Below, one piece after another: positions 1-52,930 of a DNA stretch of 64,000 nt (positions within the stretch are counted from its first letter, which is position 1; each line of letters opens with the position of its first letter). The notes under the pieces are model-generated. The model did no database searches. It was not told where the DNA came from and was given only the letters and a program-made list of their open reading frames with translations. Source of the DNA: Tubiluchus corallicola (Eukaryota > Priapulida > Priapulimorpha > Priapulimorphida > Tubiluchidae); NCBI GenBank assembly GCA_030141605.1, contig JAQGDQ010000431.1, positions 62,001 to 126,000 on the forward strand, given 5' to 3'. A program made the translations under genes and the position numbers.

Positions 1-178
1 AATGGATTATGTACAGAAAAAGTCACTATCCTTGTTTATTATTTCTACATATTCACTATATCAATAATAACATATTCATATTACCAGCAGGGAATTGTCA
101 TTATGGATACAAGAAGTTTGTTATTACTACCTGGTAATTGGCAAATGATAATGTGCAAAGAATTAATACATGTGCTAC

Positions 179-345
179 TTAAAGGAAAGGCCAAGCCTTC
201 TGGGAAGTCAGGCTTATTTCAACGTTCGCGAAAAATGTTAGAAGGATTTAGTAATAAAATTGCAATAAGCGCCTCGTGTAACTAGTACAATCACTTTAAA
301 GTCGTGATCACTTCATGCTTGGGCGCTCCCACTACCTAGGGCCTA
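179..345 (+). mobile_element. TTAA family B MITE, 5' fragment
   Basis: It starts TTAAAGGAAAGGCCAAGCCT, the same terminus as the copies at 6270 and 22684, and follows them through the segment ending in a GCGCTCCC-like motif before similarity stops. The 3' half is missing. It is non-coding and non-autonomous. Confidence 0.75.
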
Positions 346-458
346 ATCCCTGATCTTATACACTTTCCAATCCCAGGAGTTGTGCACTGAAATCTGCAAA
401 ACCTTTTGGAAAGCTGGGATAGAATAACATGGATCCCTCATATAAAAAAAACTTACTA

Positions 459-904
459 CAGTCGATCCTCGTTAAACTGGACCCCATTAGCCCGGATATC
501 GGATAAGACGGATTCCATCCGTGGTAAAGGAAACTGACCGATTTCTGACTGAGAGCGCTAAACACAACACGGCCTACCAACTCACCACGAGCCATTGACG
601 GGGCGAAGCAGCTCGCGGTGCCGCCCAGGCTGCTACGATTCCCGCCAAAATTCAGTTTGCTTACCCCATTGAATACGTATACTGTACTATTTTATTATCT
701 AAACTGTACAATAATTTCTTTATCCTCATGGGTTAACTGTTTTAAAGTAATATACAGTATAGTATATTGTGCAATGTATATAGGCCTTATTAAAGTGATT
801 ATTCCTGTATAATATAGACCATATATAGGCATATCGGATAAATCGGACAATCGGCTAAACCGGACCCCCCCTCCCAATTAGTCTGGTTTAACGAGGGTTG
901 ACTG
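459..904. mobile_element. Tigger/pogo-like MITE with TA duplication
   Basis: The left end CAGTCGATCCTCGTTAAAC and the right end, read as reverse complement, CAGTCAACCCTCGTTAAAC are near-identical inverted repeats flanked by TA (457-458 and 905-906). The CAGT..A.CCTCGTTAAAC terminus is typical of pogo/Tigger elements of the Tc1/mariner superfamily. At 446 bp with no transposase it must be non-autonomous. Confidence 0.8.
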
Positions 905-1731
905 TATTTATAACATTACATTATACTCCTAATATTTAACTATATCAAGCCTAATTTGCATGCAATATAATTATAACATATAGGTAAAAACAATTTCGAA
1001 TTTTTATGTTCTCTTTCCGATGAGCTTTTGATTCATATTCCTGTATCATGAATTAAGGTTGCTCCTGAAATATTACAATGAAAATGAATCAAAGTATTGA
1101 TGCTAATAGGTCTAATCTTGCAGACTGGTTAAGGGAAAACCAGATGACTGATTAGACTCAATCTCATTTTAATTTACTGTCCAAAATATATTTTTTCTTG
1201 CCTGTAAAAGTTAGCAATTTTTTCTAATATTTGAATAATTACCTTGGAAAGTTAATTAATGGCAACCAAATACAGCTATCACTTACATCACGACGAACTA
1301 ACCACAGTTTGTGCAATCGTACGGACCTTCCCTGCGTGTCAAGAACATTTGCGTAAGCTAAGATTTCTATAAGATCCCAATATGACGTCACGAAAATGAG
1401 CTCTATGTCGCACTGTCGTCACAGATGGACACGGCAGTTCACGATCATACTTATCACGGTACAGCGACTATTTTTTGGTCACACTAATGTTAAAAAATGG
1501 TGCCATTGCCGGTCTTAGTGGATTCGCTGAGCAGCGCGTAGCTTTGAAAGTTTAACAAAATTTAACTACCCGAGGTAGTTATTATTTCACCTAAGCTTTG
1601 ACTTAAAAAAACGCTGTTGTAGTTTTCAATGTTTTAGAGCATACTTTATCTTGAGCTGATGTCTACACAATCATCCAGTTTTCCTTTAAAACTGAGTACA
1701 GTCAGGACAGTATAAGTTGGTCTAGAGAGAG
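905..1731. other. No gene seen; downstream flank of the 1153-aa gene
   Basis: AT-rich non-coding sequence. A CRE-like palindrome TGACGTCA lies near 1384, outside any repeat I could define. No open frame or RNA gene stands out. Confidence 0.5.
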
Positions 1732-1737
1732 TTTAAT
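1732..1737 (-). terminator. Possible poly(A) signal ATTAAA of the 1153-aa gene
   Basis: On the minus strand the common variant ATTAAA lies about 90 nt after the stop codon at 1825-1827. No AATAAA was noticed between them. This is position-based inference only. Confidence 0.35.
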
Positions 1738-1824
1738 TCCCACTGCCTTTTAAATGAAAAGGCTAGGAACCAAATACAGACTACAGCGTGAAAATGGCAG
1801 AAATGTAATTGAAGCCTGTTGGTA

Positions 1825-4800
1825 TCACATCCAGTATTCCATGACTTTGCGAATTTGCTCGCGCTGTGCTGGCTCCATCTGTCCCAAGGAAAACTCAAAC
1901 TCGTCGCTGCAGCACTCTTTAAGCTTGCCTAGAAACTCAGAAAACAGCTGCATAAGAGTGGCTTCATCATCAGAGTCACTCCACGAATCCCAATCTGAAT
2001 CCATACCAGCTTCATCATGTGACGAAGGAGACTTTATATGCGGAGACAACGAGTTACTGTTGGAGCTTAAATTTAACACAAGGGAATCCACGCCCACATC
2101 TTTAGCATCACCTTCATCTTCTTCATCACTAGATGATTGGAGGACAGAATTTTGAACCTGGAGCACAGGTATGTCATTAGACAGCATGCCCAGGTCACTA
2201 TTCTCACGGCTGCCTGACACAGAGCAAGAACTGGCCAACCGCACGCACACAGCCTGCAGAATCGGCTTCAAATGTTTTGCTGCTGTTGTGTGTAATGACA
2301 GCATGGCATATGTGTCCAATATCTCACGTAACAACGTGTGGTCAATAGACTTCTGTTGGACAAGAAAGGCCATTTCTCTCAACGACATGTTACAGTTCTG
2401 TTTTATGACTTCCACACTCTGATTAGACGTGCTTATTACCGGTCCCACCATGCTGACGATGGTTAAAATGCTGTTGAACAGTGCTCGGCATTCTAGTTGT
2501 TCTGTACAGTAAACACTGATCAAATGCGTCAAAACGGGAAGTATAGTTACGCAGTTGTGAAGGGTACAGGACTTGAGAAAGCTGGACAAATACTGATGTA
2601 TACTAGAGAGCAAATTTTGTTCAGCCTGCAGAGCGACCTGATCACCAGACATGCCAGACTTGTGTGTTAAGCTCAGAAATCCTTCACTAGGCGAGCTAAA
2701 ACTTTCGTCTAGCGATGATAGCGATTGTGCTAAGCTTGTTTCTTGGTGCGCATGAATGAAGACATGTTCTAAAAAACTAAACAGCGCCTCTTCTTGTTCG
2801 TTCTTCTTAACGTTGCTAAGACTTCTCGCAAAGTAGCAGTGCACCAGCACAAGAGCTTCCGCGGCAACCAATGAAAGTTTATCACATTCGTTACGACATA
2901 AAATAAGATGTAAATTGTCGCACCAAAGAGAAAGAGCGCTGGTCAATTTTTCAATAAAGGCATGGCCCGATTCTTTGAACATTATAAAATCTTGAAATGA
3001 TTGACTAGATTCGTTTTCTATCAGTGGCAGTAGCTTTGCCGCATGTGCAAGACAATGCTTTAGAGAAAGACATGCTCCATAACACAAAAGTTTTGGTGAT
3101 TTCGTCAAATGTATGTTCCACAGCTCGATCAATACTGATATGTCATACAGCCTAATAACTTCGACTACGGTTGGTAGCAGTTGATGTCCCATGCGGCGCA
3201 GTTCCCAGCGACCGTCGCCCAGGCACTCTATCGTCTGATGGAGAATCTGCTTGAGCATGTAATTCATGTCTTGCAAGTCAAAGTCGGTCATCCATATAGG
3301 GACAGGCAACGGTTGCGTTTCGCAGACTTTGAAGAGGGAAATGTAATCAGCGGCACATTCGATGCTCGCATTTAGTTGCAGTTTCCGCGTGCGCTCTAAA
3401 AGTGAGGTCGCACGATGCGCTGCGATGTTCTGCCGCTTGCTGTCGTCTTCGTCCACCTCCTTTATTACCGACCGATGTCGACCGATAGATTTCAGGGATC
3501 GATTACGAATCAAGTTTGAGTTAGAAGAGTTAAAAAAATCTACACTGGATGCTCGGCTTCTGAACGTGTTTTTTGGTCCGGCAGCTGCGTTGCTGCTAAA
3601 GCTGAGTCTTCCCGTCATCATGGTTGATCTGGGCAAATTGCTTTGTTTGAGATAACTGCTAGTACTTACAGAATTGCTACCAACTATTCTTTTTGTAAAT
3701 GAGTTACCAGGTGAGACATCGCTTGAAGCAACTTCATCAATAGTACTGCATGTGCTGTCCGAACTTGCTAACCTGGGCGTCATACCAGCATAACCAAACG
3801 TGTACAGCCAATGATTCTTAACTAGGTATTTAAGTATAAGCTCATAGGCTAACAACCTACCTTCCCGCCACTCCCAGGTATCCGAGAGATTCAAATTTGT
3901 ACACGACTTACGTTTTAAGCGCGACACGCAGATGCGCCGTACACACGGGTTCTGCGATGTCGAATCGAGGCAGTCCTGACTAGGTTCCCAGTCCGAAATT
4001 AAGCCCTGTAAAACCATTTCCAGAGTAACGGGATTGTTACAGTCCTTAGCAACGAGAAATTTAAACACATTGCTCGCGGCTTGCCTAACAGTAGACGCAG
4101 GATGTGTGAGGTATAGGGCAAATGTGGAGAAATAAAACGGCCAGTTCGGTAATAGAAAAACTGACGGGATATGTTTTATCAGAAATACGCAAACGCCAAA
4201 CAATCCTTCGGCCGCGTAAGCATCCATAAATTCAAAATCAGGACCATAAACGCCCAAATGCGGCCTGTCTTCAATTACTACATCATCCTCCAGCATGTTT
4301 ACGTCGATTTTGGAGTGACGCGTAAGATGCCAGATGATTTCCTTGAAGGATTTAAAGGCCTCCGAAAACTGACTTCGAGAGAGAAATGACGAAAACACTT
4401 TTGTTGCACTTTCTCTTATGCTAAGCTGAGGATGGGATAACATTGGGTAAATGATAGTGCGCATGTTTGCCTGAATGAACGACGGTAAAGAATGAGATTC
4501 TTCTTCTATCGTATCAACCTCGGTGTTTGTGTAATCAAACTCTACCCATCGGAATCTCCTTACTACGACATTAATACCCATCAGGCTTCCCTCTATCGAC
4601 TGCCACGACGACGCCTCGTTCTGACAAACGGAAACTAAATCGTTAAATATCGCTTCTAACTGAGTTAAACTAAATCTTGTAATAATTGCTGGCAAGCGAC
4701 TAGAACACGCTATCCGTATAGCTGACCACACGTCTGTTAGCCCTAGCAACAGTATATCTTTAACTAGGTTAAAATATTCACTAGAAATTTCAGGAGCGGA

Positions 4801-5286
4801 TTTCAGTTTAAACCACTCCATGCAATGTACGATTGTCTGATTTCTCACAACAGGTTTCTTGACAGCTGCTACAACGGCAGCCTTTAGAGATTCTAATAAA
4901 GGGATGGACATTGTCTGACACATGTACCATCGAATAACATCAGACAAATGTTCAATTAGGGTACCCTTAAACTTTGTCGCCTGTTTCTTTGGTAAGTTAA
5001 CGGCCTCTGACCATCCGTAGCGCCTGTCAAAAACGTAACAGGTGAACACGGGAAGTTCATCGGGATTAATGAACTCGATTAAATTTGTATGAGGAAACGG
5101 ATTATTAGCCGACGCTGAAGCAATAGCGAGCCATTCCCTTTCAGTGCTGTCTTCACTGTCGTTATTAACCTTGTTTGCTGACAAGTCTGGTGCAACTTGG
5201 TCCCTAAGTTGTTGGAGCAAGATGACCTCACGTTCAACGTCAGCAGCTGAAATCAAATCCGTAATGCTTCTTTCAGCTATGACCAT
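1825..5286 (-). CDS. Large probable HEAT/ARM-repeat-like protein, 1153 aa, family not recognised
   Basis: A single uninterrupted frame of 1153 codons, far too long to be chance in AT-rich DNA. The start ATG (5284-5286) has a good context (ACGATGG) and an in-frame TAA eight codons upstream, provided that stretch is not spliced. A possible splice acceptor, TTTTTCTTTAAG, sits just upstream at about 5310, so a 5' UTR exon is likely. Residues 1 to about 500 and 620-1030 are rich in amphipathic Leu/Ile/Val helices such as those around SLPSFIQANMRTIIYPMLSH, as in HEAT/ARM solenoids. Residues about 510-640 are Ser/Asn/Arg-rich and probably disordered. An acidic, Ser-rich tail (SSSDEEDEGD from about 1051, DSDWDSWSDSDDE at about 1096-1108) precedes a last helix. 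There is no signal peptide or clear membrane segment. Such architectures usually act as protein-interaction scaffolds; the function here is unknown. Its antisense frames contain short shadows only. Confidence 0.88.
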   Translation of the reverse strand: MVIAERSITDLISAADVEREVILLQQLRDQVAPDLSANKVNNDSEDSTEREWLAIASASANNPFPHTNLIEFINPDELPVFTCYVFDRRYGWSEAVNLPKKQATKFKGTLIEHLSDVIRWYMCQTMSIPLLESLKAAVVAAVKKPVVRNQTIVHCMEWFKLKSAPEISSEYFNLVKDILLLGLTDVWSAIRIACSSRLPAIITRFSLTQLEAIFNDLVSVCQNEASSWQSIEGSLMGINVVVRRFRWVEFDYTNTEVDTIEEESHSLPSFIQANMRTIIYPMLSHPQLSIRESATKVFSSFLSRSQFSEAFKSFKEIIWHLTRHSKIDVNMLEDDVVIEDRPHLGVYGPDFEFMDAYAAEGLFGVCVFLIKHIPSVFLLPNWPFYFSTFALYLTHPASTVRQAASNVFKFLVAKDCNNPVTLEMVLQGLISDWEPSQDCLDSTSQNPCVRRICVSRLKRKSCTNLNLSDTWEWREGRLLAYELILKYLVKNHWLYTFGYAGMTPRLASSDSTCSTIDEVASSDVSPGNSFTKRIVGSNSVSTSSYLKQSNLPRSTMMTGRLSFSSNAAAGPKNTFRSRASSVDFFNSSNSNLIRNRSLKSIGRHRSVIKEVDEDDSKRQNIAAHRATSLLERTRKLQLNASIECAADYISLFKVCETQPLPVPIWMTDFDLQDMNYMLKQILHQTIECLGDGRWELRRMGHQLLPTVVEVIRLYDISVLIELWNIHLTKSPKLLCYGACLSLKHCLAHAAKLLPLIENESSQSFQDFIMFKESGHAFIEKLTSALSLWCDNLHLILCRNECDKLSLVAAEALVLVHCYFARSLSNVKKNEQEEALFSFLEHVFIHAHQETSLAQSLSSLDESFSSPSEGFLSLTHKSGMSGDQVALQAEQNLLSSIHQYLSSFLKSCTLHNCVTILPVLTHLISVYCTEQLECRALFNSILTIVSMVGPVISTSNQSVEVIKQNCNMSLREMAFLVQQKSIDHTLLREILDTYAMLSLHTTAAKHLKPILQAVCVRLASSCSVSGSRENSDLGMLSNDIPVLQVQNSVLQSSSDEEDEGDAKDVGVDSLVLNLSSNSNSLSPHIKSPSSHDEAGMDSDWDSWSDSDDEATLMQLFSEFLGKLKECCSDEFEFSLGQMEPAQREQIRKVMEYWM

Positions 5287-5540
5287 CGTTCGTCTTTTGC
5301 CAGAATTGCCTTAAAGAAAAATTAGATGCAACTTAGAAAAGCGAACTTCTTACAGTGACACTGGGATCCATTCCATACCTGAAAACAGATAAAGAAAACA
5401 AAATGATCTAAAATCAACATTTTGTACTAATTTAGCATGCTTTGGGTCACTTTGAACTAATATTTGGTATTGGGATACATTTTTCAAGTACTGGCTCTTA
5501 GCATAGTTTTTTCAGTACATCACAAAAACAGTTAACTAGT

Positions 5541-7280
5541 GTTTACACAGGCAGCAAAAATCTGACTCATTACCTTTATCCTTATACCTGTCAAATACCT
5601 GCATACTCACCGGATTGTTAAGATTAAGCGGCAGAGAAGAAACTGTAATCATTTATATTCACAAATAAAAACAACCACTGGTACATTTTAACGAACTGCA
5701 CTGTTATGTTAACAACAAGCATTCTGTTATTACACCCTGAAAGCTTGAACACTCGAGCTGTAAGTCGTGAAAGTTGTTTTCCCCACACATTTGACTGAGA
5801 TTTTATCTGCCAGACTTTTTAATTGCTTAATTGCATGCTTCGTCAATGAGTCAACTACATCAGCCTAGGTAGTACCACACAGAGCACTATTAATACAGCG
5901 CAAGGATTACGGGAATTAAATATCTAGATTATCTTTTTGGTGTTCCGTTAAACTTAACAACCCATTTATTCGTACCTTTGTTAGTTTCGAATATGGATCA
6001 AATCCCAATCTTAGTTTAAAATAATTTTCAAAAACAAATCTAATTTTTGAATCTCGATATTTCAGCTATTTCTTCAAATCTCCACAGTTTTTAATCAAAT
6101 TATGGCAGATTGATAAAGCAGGAGCGATTTTCACGAAAGAAATTACAGATGACCTGTCTGGGCAGTGTAGGACACATAGGAGAAAATTTCGGACAAAATT
6201 GTCTGAAAGGAAGCACCTAATTAAGTAATTTTGCCAAAAAAATTTAAAAGTAAAAGGGTGTACAATTCTTTAAAGGAAAGGTCAAGCCTTCTAGGAGGTT
6301 GAGCGCTCCCCTTTTCAATGTCCATACTTCTTCCAATGACGTCACTCGTCCTGAAGAAAGGTAGCGCACTGTCAATCTTTATCCAAAATATAATAAGTTT
6401 TTACAAAAAATTAGATAGCTAATTTCGTGATATTTTTATAATATGTTTATGTATATAATATATTCTAATACATTAGGTAAGTTGTAAAAACTTGAATTAG
6501 TTTAAACATGGCGCGCTTACAGAAAGCCACAGTGCGCTTATGAAGTCACGAAGTCTCCCAGTTACCTCATGATTTTCAAGTGAATGGCGGCAACCACCGC
6601 TCCTGAAAATTTCCACTCAGAGGTAGTATATTTTTAGATTTGTGCTTTATAGGCAGTTCTCTGCAAATTTCTTTGTTATGTTTTTCTAAGTTTAAGTGAT
6701 AACAGTAAAATAAACCCAACATACTGAGTGACTTATTGTTCACTTATAGGTAAGAGGATTGGATTTTTGCCACAGGGGTGACTTACAAAAAACAAACTAT
6801 GACTTCTTTACCAAGAGGTTAATTATACTATGAAATTGTTTATTAACCTTTAAAAACCTATTTCAGGCCACTAACAAAGATACAAATAAACTGACTGTTA
6901 AGTTTAACAGCAAACAAAAAGGATAATATAGATTATTTTATTCCTGTAATCCCAATGTTGTATTAATAGTGCTCAGTGTTGTGCTACCTATACTGACGTA
7001 GCTAACTCATTGACGAAGCATGTAATTAAGTAATTAAGAAGTCTGGCAGATAAAAACTCAGTCAAATGCGTTGTGGGGAAACACTAACTTTCAGAACTTA
7101 CAGCTCTGGTGTTCAGGTTTGCAGGGTGCAATAAATGAATGCTTATAGTTAATATAACAGTGTTTTATTTGTGAATATCAATGATTACAGTTTCTTCGCT
7201 GTAGCTAAATCTTAACAATCGGGTACCCGACGGGCATAAGGAAAAGGGTACCCACGCCTGATTTTTGCTACCCTGCAAAC
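5541..7280. mobile_element. Element with long (~420-450 bp) terminal inverted repeats
   Basis: The left arm (about 5541-5992) and right arm (about 6860-7280) are imperfect reverse complements: GTTTACACAGG..AGCAAAAAT at the left matches GTTTGCAGGGTAGCAAAAAT read from the right. Long stretches agree around GAAACTGTAATCATT, TGACTGAG.TTTTATCTGCCAGA and TTAAACTTAACA. The interior holds family H sequence (5993-6269) and a nested family B MITE. No transposase is visible. Long inverted arms occur in MULE-type and fold-back elements. I could not define a target duplication. Confidence 0.65.
6270..6755 (+). mobile_element. TTAA family B MITE, nested in the long-TIR element
   Basis: It begins TTAAAGGAAAGGTCAAGCC and follows the complete copy at 22684-23194, including the shared blocks CAATGACGTCACTCGTCC, AATGGCGGCAACCACC and AAATAAACCCAACATACTGA. 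The 3' terminus is degraded and the final TTAA is not clear. A perfect CRE palindrome TGACGTCA lies at 6337-6344. Confidence 0.75.
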
Positions 7281-9059
7281 AGTAGTTTTAAATTTTGAAG
7301 ATTCAAGATTTATTTACTTAGCTAACACATAAACATTCAAGCAATTACAGATTTATGCATAACAGTAACAATTAAATGTAACTTAATTACAATAACACAT
7401 GCATTAAAGCTGTGTGGCTAAAGAACCTGAAAATGGTGATGGAGTCACACAAGTTAAAAGCCACCTCTAGAAATGGAAAAGAGAAAGAGAGGAATGGATG
7501 ACAAAGAGGAAAGGGAAGAGAGAGCGAACCAGAGAAGCTGTTTTGATGTGAAAAACAAAGCTGTGCTGACAACTAAAGTGTGCACATCAAAATCACACCT
7601 AAATTTTCTCACAACTGATCACGAGTTTTAATAAATATTGTAATGAAAATTAATTGTGTAGTGAAAGAAAATAACTCAAGCAATACAAAACATGGTACAC
7701 TGACATATTAATAATACTTATGCATTAACACAAGTAATAATAATGCTACAAAACTGAAGAATTAAAGGCCTCATTTTATGTGTAAAATAATGAATAAAAA
7801 TATGTTTATAAAAAATTAAAATACTAAATTAACAGAGAATTCAGTTAGACTCCAAAATCCATTAAATTAAGAGCTAATCATATATTTTCCATGTTGCATT
7901 TTCAGGGCTAGAATATTCATTAGAGTTAGGCTCATTTTTGTAACTTGTAACTTGTAATTTAGTAATTTTGTAACTCATTTTTGCGTTAAATTTTTGTAAC
8001 AGTTGCATAGTGTTATCACTTATACCATAATTATCAGAACATGCATCCATAGCGTACAAAAATAATTATGATAATTTAGTAATTCAAAACTAAAAAACTA
8101 AAAAACAAAGGGTGAAAAAAGCGCATTGGAAAAATTTAAAACATTGCTGCTAACCAGTGGGAAATAAATAAACTTTGATTTTAACTGATTTTAAATATTC
8201 CATGATTCAGCTTTAACATTCACAAAGCTTTAACTTAAAAATGTTTATTTTGAAAAAAAAATCCTCCCTCCCTACAAAGGCTACTGACAAGTAACATCTT
8301 TTGAAACTTATGAGGTAAGACAGAAACAACTTCTTGTGCCCAGCCTGTGAAGCGACAAAATTATTTTCAAGACTCAAGGTGCTAGCTAATTAACTTTTCC
8401 GATAAATTGCAAAACAGTGTGAATCTAAAACACGAACATATAATTTTTAGTACATTTAAAATCATTCACATACCCTGGCAATTCCGTATATTTCCAACTA
8501 CTGTTTAATTTGTTCTCTTCCATTTTTTTCCAAAATATATAATATAATATACGTATATAAACATTTTAGTCTTTAACTAAAGATTTGAGACTAGCTGACG
8601 TTGTACCTAAAACAAGGTAGGTTAATATTTAAACGTCATTAAAAATAATTTAAATTATGCAGTACTTACAGTTTGCGACAGATTTTGTTTGTTCCGTTAA
8701 AGTAATGATTAAATTCTTAGATTGGAATTTTTGGAAATTATTTTGCTGATTGGAATTTTGTACCAGCCGCAGTTCCGCAACGCAACGAATGATAACAAAC
8801 TTAGTGATGGGAACTCGTCACGACTTCGTCGCTTACTCCTGAGCTGGTTAATGGAAATACCCAAGGGAATATGTAGTAACTTGTAATCAAAAAACAGTGT
8901 TGAGACAGAAAAGTTGATAAGACTTAATAACAGAATTCAAGAAGTAATGATAGTGAAAAAGAAAATGGGTTTGGATATAGACATAACACTAAGGAACATG
9001 TTAAAAACATAGAATGATGATTGATTATGTGTTGGGAAGCAAAAGAGATTATAGAGGGC
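7281..9059. other. Intergenic; only a dispersed repeat seen
   Basis: Very AT-rich. About 7865-8400 is an inverted relative of 12770-13150 (family G): shared blocks include CATGTTCTGATA.TTATGG.ATAAG, AAATAAATAAA and the reverse complement of GCTTTGTGAATGTTTAA. The remaining sequence shows no gene. It lies between the two divergent genes and may hold their promoters and 5' UTR exons, but nothing specific can be supported. Confidence 0.4.
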
Positions 9060-9710
9060 ATCCTCTTCTTTTGTCCTAACCATGCATTGTAGACATAGAG
9101 CCTCTATCCTTTACTAGACAACTCCAATGTTTCCTGTCTGCAGCTAAAATTTTCAATTCCTGTGATGCTATTGTTAGGTTTGGTTCCAGATGTTGAAAAT
9201 CATTATTAATTCTTGATATACAAGCGGTTTTTGGTCTCCCGTGAGGTCGTTTAGCAGATTTCAGTGCCTCGTTTAGTGCTAATCTTACTGGTGTTGTTTC
9301 TGGCAATCTCATTAAATGTCCTATCCATCTTAGCTTTATGATTCTGATTTTTGTGCTTCAATGTTCTTCTTTGGTTCTGTTATACAGCTGCATATTTTAA
9401 ATGAATATGGCCATTTTATTTTTTAGATTTTTCTGAGTACGCCTCTGTGAAATACATTTACTTCTGCTTCTTGAGGTGCAATGAAGCCCCACATTTTATT
9501 GCTGTACATGAATATACTAGTTACGTATGCATTAAAGAGTTGCAGCCTTGTTTTGAGGGTTAGTTTCTTGCTGGTTAGAATTGATTTATTTTGGATAAAA
9601 CCACACATTGCCCGTTATTTCCTATTTTTGATATATTCTGTGTTAAGTAGTGATTCTATGTATTTGCAACGTTTCCCAGGACTGATTTGCATCTCGTGAT
9701 GATGTTAAAT
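9060..9710 (-). mobile_element. Non-LTR retrotransposon relic (end of reverse transcriptase ORF)
   Basis: Minus-strand reading gives fragments typical of the end of LINE ORF2: KYIESLLNTE, then SKKLTLKTRLQLFNAYVTSI and FHRGVLRKI (9423-9608), then MRLPETTPVRLALNEALK, KRPHGRPKT and a LAADRKHW-like stretch (9076-9312). Stops and a frameshift separate the pieces, so it is dead. The order matches the thumb and C-terminal region of LINE reverse transcriptases (KLRLFNAYV..I; RLPE.TP...AL.EA; GRPK). The exact clade is not assigned. Confidence 0.8.
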
Positions 9711-10005
9711 TCGTGATATGCTATAATGTTATATTGATGACATAGATAAAATAATATTCTTACGCGATGAGGGACTCCTGCATAGTGCATACTCTTTGAG
9801 TCTTGATTTTCCGACGAAAGACGGCACTGCAGTCTATAGATTGCTTAATTTGCTGTTGTCTTTAAATGTTCACGTCGCATAATTCCTAAGCAAGAGCGGT
9901 AACAGAAAGAGCAAACAGGTGTTACTCTGTGTAGCTAAGTCGCTGTAGTGCCCATCTGTTTCGTTTAACTTCAGGAATGGCTACTTAGGATTATGATGAT
10001 ACAAC

Positions 10006-52128
<42,123 letters not shown>

Positions 52129-52930
52129 TGTCACCATGTACAGAATTCATTCAATCATTGCGCACTATACATGAACTTGTAAGAATATGTCGCCACATCT
52201 CATTTTAGAAAAAAGAGAGTCGACCGATTTCACTGTAAATTTCGATGAAAATTTTAGGTGTACAGAAGATGATATTCCCTCGCCGGTGTTGTTGCAAATG
52301 ACTAGTTAGACGAAGATATGAGATTCGAAGAATTGTTGTCCCGAAATGCTACATCTGTAAATGCGCTTACTAAACATTTTGGTAGTTTTTTTCCGCAGTA
52401 AATTTTAGTTCAAATGTCAAGATTTAGCACGAAGCGAAGACTTATTCAAGTGGATAAACGACCATTTTTATTCGAACTGTGCTTCAAGGCCGAGTGCATT
52501 CATTTTGAGTATCCATGTGTAACTGTGGCATGTTTGATGGGTATTTGGAAATATCCAACTTACAAGGAAATTCAACCTGCTGTATTTTCCTTTTTTCACT
52601 CAATGCTGGAAAGCCTGCTAAAGCTTCCTGGGGAAAGGAGGCTCGGTGTCCGGAGCTTTTGTGAAACGTGTTTTTGGACAACGATGATTGTTGTGTTGTA
52701 TTTTTGGTTTTCTTAAACTGCAATTTGTTTTGTTTTGCTAATCAGTGAGACTACCGTGCCGTACAGTACTTACCGCACAAGTCTTACAAGCGCATTATGT
52801 CACATTCCGCATTTTCTGCACGTTTGCTGGGTGAACTAGGGATAAAATTAGCTGTGTACTCTCAGCTGCAGCTAATAAATTCACGTCACCGCTTCATCAT
52901 GTCAGCTGCTATCATTTTCATTTGTGCACG
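52129..52930 (+). terminator. Nova: Probable Nova 3' UTR with AATAAA and a YCAY cluster
   Basis: AATAAA at 52874-52879, about 750 nt after the stop. The next 50 nt contain TTCACGTCACC, CTTCATCATG and ATCATTTTCAT, six YCAY motifs. A 100-codon frame at 52414-52716 has no recognisable features and is taken as UTR. Confidence 0.45.

Noticed and set aside
1754-2155. 133-codon plus-strand frame
   Set aside because: Antisense shadow of the 1153-codon gene.
52414-52716. 100-codon frame after the Nova stop
   Set aside because: No homology or coding features; it lies in the probable 3' UTR.
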